Assembly (NCBI GenBank): GCA_012729335.1
Contig: JAAYDJ010000010.1
Span: 1 to 64,000 of the forward strand
Reading direction: 5' to 3'
DNA: 64,000 nucleotides
DNA from: Bacteroidales bacterium
Lineage (GTDB): Bacteria > Bacteroidota > Bacteroidia > Bacteroidales > Prolixibacteraceae
A program made the position numbers and the translations under genes. The notes under the pieces were generated by a model that was not told where the DNA came from, did not search any database, and saw only the letters and a program-made list of their open reading frames with translations. Below are positions 61,959-64,000 of this stretch, piece after piece (the stretch's first letter is position 1; each line of letters opens with the position of its first letter).

Positions 61959-64000
61959 GTGAATGAACTGAAAAAGGTCAAAGAGACGCCACGCAAGGAA
62001 TCCCCCCCGGTACGCAGGAGGGGTGGTTTTCGTTGGGGACTCTTTTTGCTGAAGGTCTCTCTGGCCGGGGCCATTCTGTTGTTCCTCCTGTTTTTTTCAG
62101 TCTATCTGGGGTTCCTGGGGAAAGTTCCTTCCAGGGAAGAGCTGGTCAGGGTCAAGACCCCCCTGGCCAGTGAAGTCTTTTCAGCCGACGGGAAGCTTCT
62201 TGGGCGCTACTATACCGAGAACCGGAGTTATGTCTCCTACCAGGAGATCTCCCCCCACATCATCCATGCCCTGGTGGCCACCGAGGATGCCCGTTTTTTC
62301 AAGCACCGCGGCATCGATGAGATCGCTCTGCTGCGGGTGTTGTTCAAGACCATTCTTCAGTCGGACCGCAGTTCAGGCGGTGGAAGCACCCTCAGCCAGC
62401 AGATCGCCAAGAACCTCTTTCCGCGTGAAAACCTGGGCCTGCTCTCCCTTCCTGTGAATAAAATCAGGGAGGCCATCATCGCCTACCGTCTGGAAAGGAT
62501 TTATACCAAGGAGGAGATTCTCGCCCTTTATCTGAATACCGTGCCGTTTGGGGAGAACATGTTCGGGATTGAAGTGGCTGCGGAACGTTTTTTCAGCAAG
62601 AGTCCTGCGGAGATCACCATTCCGGAAGCCGCGGTTTTGGTGGGGATCCTGAAAGCCAACAACCTCTTTAATCCGCGTCTTCATCCCGACCGGTCGGTGG
62701 AACGGCGCAACCGGGTGATCGACCAGATGGTCAGGGAGAAGTTTCTGGAGGCTGAACAGGGGGAGAAATACAAGGCGGAACCACTGAATCTGCGATACAG
62801 CCTCATTACTTACAACCAGGGTCCGGCGCCATATTTCCTGGAATACATCCGCCCGGAGCTGACCGGCTGGTGTCTCAGCCATACCAAGGCCAACGGGGAA
62901 CCCTACAACCTCTATACCGACGGCTTGAAGATATATACCACCCTGGACTATCAGCTTCAGCGGTATGCACGCCAGGCGGTCAGTGAACAGATGTTGCAGC
63001 TGCAGGCACTATTCGATACGCACTGGAAGGGGAGGGATCCCTGGGGGAAAGAGGTGTCGGTGTTGGAGCGGGCGGTGAAGCGCACAGACCGTTATCGCCG
63101 GGGAAGGGCTGCAGGCAGGAGCCATCAGCAGATCATGGAGGAGTTTACGACGCCCATTGAGACTACCCTTTTCACCTGGAATGGTTTGAAGGCGGTGAAG
63201 ACCACCCCCCTGGATTCGGTGAAGCACTACCTGTCGATGCTCAGTGCGGGGTTGGTGGTGATGGACAATCAGAGCGGGGCCATCAAGGCCTGGGTAGGGG
63301 GCAATGATTTCCGGTTTTTTAAATATGACCAGTGTCTGGCCTCACGGCAGGTGGGGTCTACTTTCAAGCCGGTGGTATACCTGGCAGCCCTGGAAGAAGG
63401 ATTGGACCCCGCCGATTATTATTCGGCGGAGACCCAGACCTACGAGGAGTATGATGGCTGGACCCCCGGCAATGCCAGTAACCGTTACGCGGGCTATTAT
63501 ACCATGAAGGAGGCCCTGGCCAAATCGATCAATACGGTGACGGTGGATATCATGATGCAGACCGGGGTGGATGAGGTAGTCAGGACGGCCCGTGACCTGG
63601 GAATCAGGGGTGAATTGCCGGAGGTGCCCTCGCTGGCCCTGGGATCGGCTTCCCTGCCTCTGCTGGAAATGGTGGCGGCATATGCCACCCTGGCCAACGA
63701 GGGGAAACCCGTAAAGCCGTATGCCCTTATTTCGATTGAAGACAGCCGGGGGAATCAGCTGGATCTCTTCGAGATGCCTGCTCCCGGAAAGGGAAAGGTG
63801 GACCCTGAGAACTGCCGGATTCTGACCGAGATGCTGCGTGCGGCCGTGGATGCCGGCACTGGTCATGACATCAGGACCCGATTCGGGGTTCCCGGGCCTT
63901 TCGCCGGCAAAACGGGGACCACCCAGGAGAACGCCGACGGCTGGTTTATCGGGTATACCCCCACACTGACCGCAGGCTGCCGCGTGGGAGCCGATGACCC
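61959..64000 (+). CDS. Bifunctional penicillin-binding protein 1A, truncated by the window edge
   Basis: At least 680 residues are present and the reading frame is open at the right end. GTG 61959 is chosen as start because no ATG occurs in frame before the membrane helix. A basic N-terminus and helix (about 30-52) anchor it. The transglycosylase domain has ALVATEDARFFKHRGID (catalytic glutamate), GGGSTLSQQIAKNLF and NTVPFGENMFGIE (read in parts). The transpeptidase has SRQVGSTFKP (nucleophilic serine of SxxK), the SIN motif in KSINTV and KTGTT. It polymerises and cross-links peptidoglycan. Confidence 0.93.
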   Translation, partial: MNELKKVKETPRKESPPVRRRGGFRWGLFLLKVSLAGAILLFLLFFSVYLGFLGKVPSREELVRVKTPLASEVFSADGKLLGRYYTENRSYVSYQEISPHIIHALVATEDARFFKHRGIDEIALLRVLFKTILQSDRSSGGGSTLSQQIAKNLFPRENLGLLSLPVNKIREAIIAYRLERIYTKEEILALYLNTVPFGENMFGIEVAAERFFSKSPAEITIPEAAVLVGILKANNLFNPRLHPDRSVERRNRVIDQMVREKFLEAEQGEKYKAEPLNLRYSLITYNQGPAPYFLEYIRPELTGWCLSHTKANGEPYNLYTDGLKIYTTLDYQLQRYARQAVSEQMLQLQALFDTHWKGRDPWGKEVSVLERAVKRTDRYRRGRAAGRSHQQIMEEFTTPIETTLFTWNGLKAVKTTPLDSVKHYLSMLSAGLVVMDNQSGAIKAWVGGNDFRFFKYDQCLASRQVGSTFKPVVYLAALEEGLDPADYYSAETQTYEEYDGWTPGNASNRYAGYYTMKEALAKSINTVTVDIMMQTGVDEVVRTARDLGIRGELPEVPSLALGSASLPLLEMVAAYATLANEGKPVKPYALISIEDSRGNQLDLFEMPAPGKGKVDPENCRILTEMLRAAVDAGTGHDIRTRFGVPGPFAGKTGTTQENADGWFIGYTPTLTAGCRVGADD

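Overview
This 64 kb window comes from a moderately GC-rich member of the Bacteroidota, most likely an anaerobic or fermentative, polysaccharide-degrading member of Bacteroidales/Marinilabiliales. The evidence is a NigD-family lipoprotein, two secreted enzymes with type IX (Por) C-terminal sorting domains, several TAnnTTTG-type -7 promoter elements, scarce Shine-Dalgarno sequences, short lipoproteins and Bacteroidota-style Tat leaders on Gfo/Idh/MocA oxidoreductases, and an Rnf operon headed by an RseC-like gene. I saw no tRNA, rRNA, CRISPR array, prophage or insertion-sequence transposase. The right edge cuts a penicillin-binding protein gene.

Layout. 0-10 kb: NigD-like lipoprotein and S9 peptidase; then a leftward block with a secreted trypsin-fold protease followed by a complete FecCD-type ABC uptake system (binding lipoprotein, permease, ATPase); then a stand-alone archaeal-type ThrRS editing domain convergent with an RRM protein. 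10-20 kb: an RNA m5C methyltransferase, a short DnaE-type polymerase under a twin palindromic operator, a T9SS pectate lyase, a membrane metallophosphoesterase and a glutamine synthetase. 20-32 kb: GH42 and GH78 glycosidases, RluA-type pseudouridine synthase, SDR, a histidine kinase without sensor, a Na+/solute symporter and two Tat-exported Gfo/Idh/MocA proteins. 32-40 kb: housekeeping genes (cytidylate-kinase-like, ProC-like, thioredoxin, PurC, PhoH, ROK, SIS, MazG, PAP2). 40-45 kb: a 1149-residue PPi-type PEP carboxykinase and small genes. 45-55 kb: a nuclease-like lipoprotein, UvrB, SmpB, a divergent DinB / LexA-like pair, an ECF sigma operon and a glycosyltransferase. 55-64 kb: thioredoxin-like protein, rseC-rnfBCDGEA, PBP1.

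The genes connect in several ways. (1) The LexA-like S24 regulator has an intact autocleavage signature and sits divergent to dinB; an 18-bp operator sequence between them recurs exactly upstream of dnaE 38 kb away, so the three genes look like a split translesion-mutagenesis regulon. (2) A dispersed structured repeat of about 168 bp occurs in three copies (near 20.1, 33.5 and 37.4 kb), two of them ending exactly at a start codon; I know of no description of it. (3) Rnf (ferredoxin:NAD+ coupled ion pumping) and PPi-PEPCK suggest an energy-frugal anaerobic central metabolism. (4) Pectate lyase, GH42, GH78, symporter and oxidoreductases point to use of pectin/rhamnogalacturonan-like plant polymers, although no SusC/SusD pair lies in the window.
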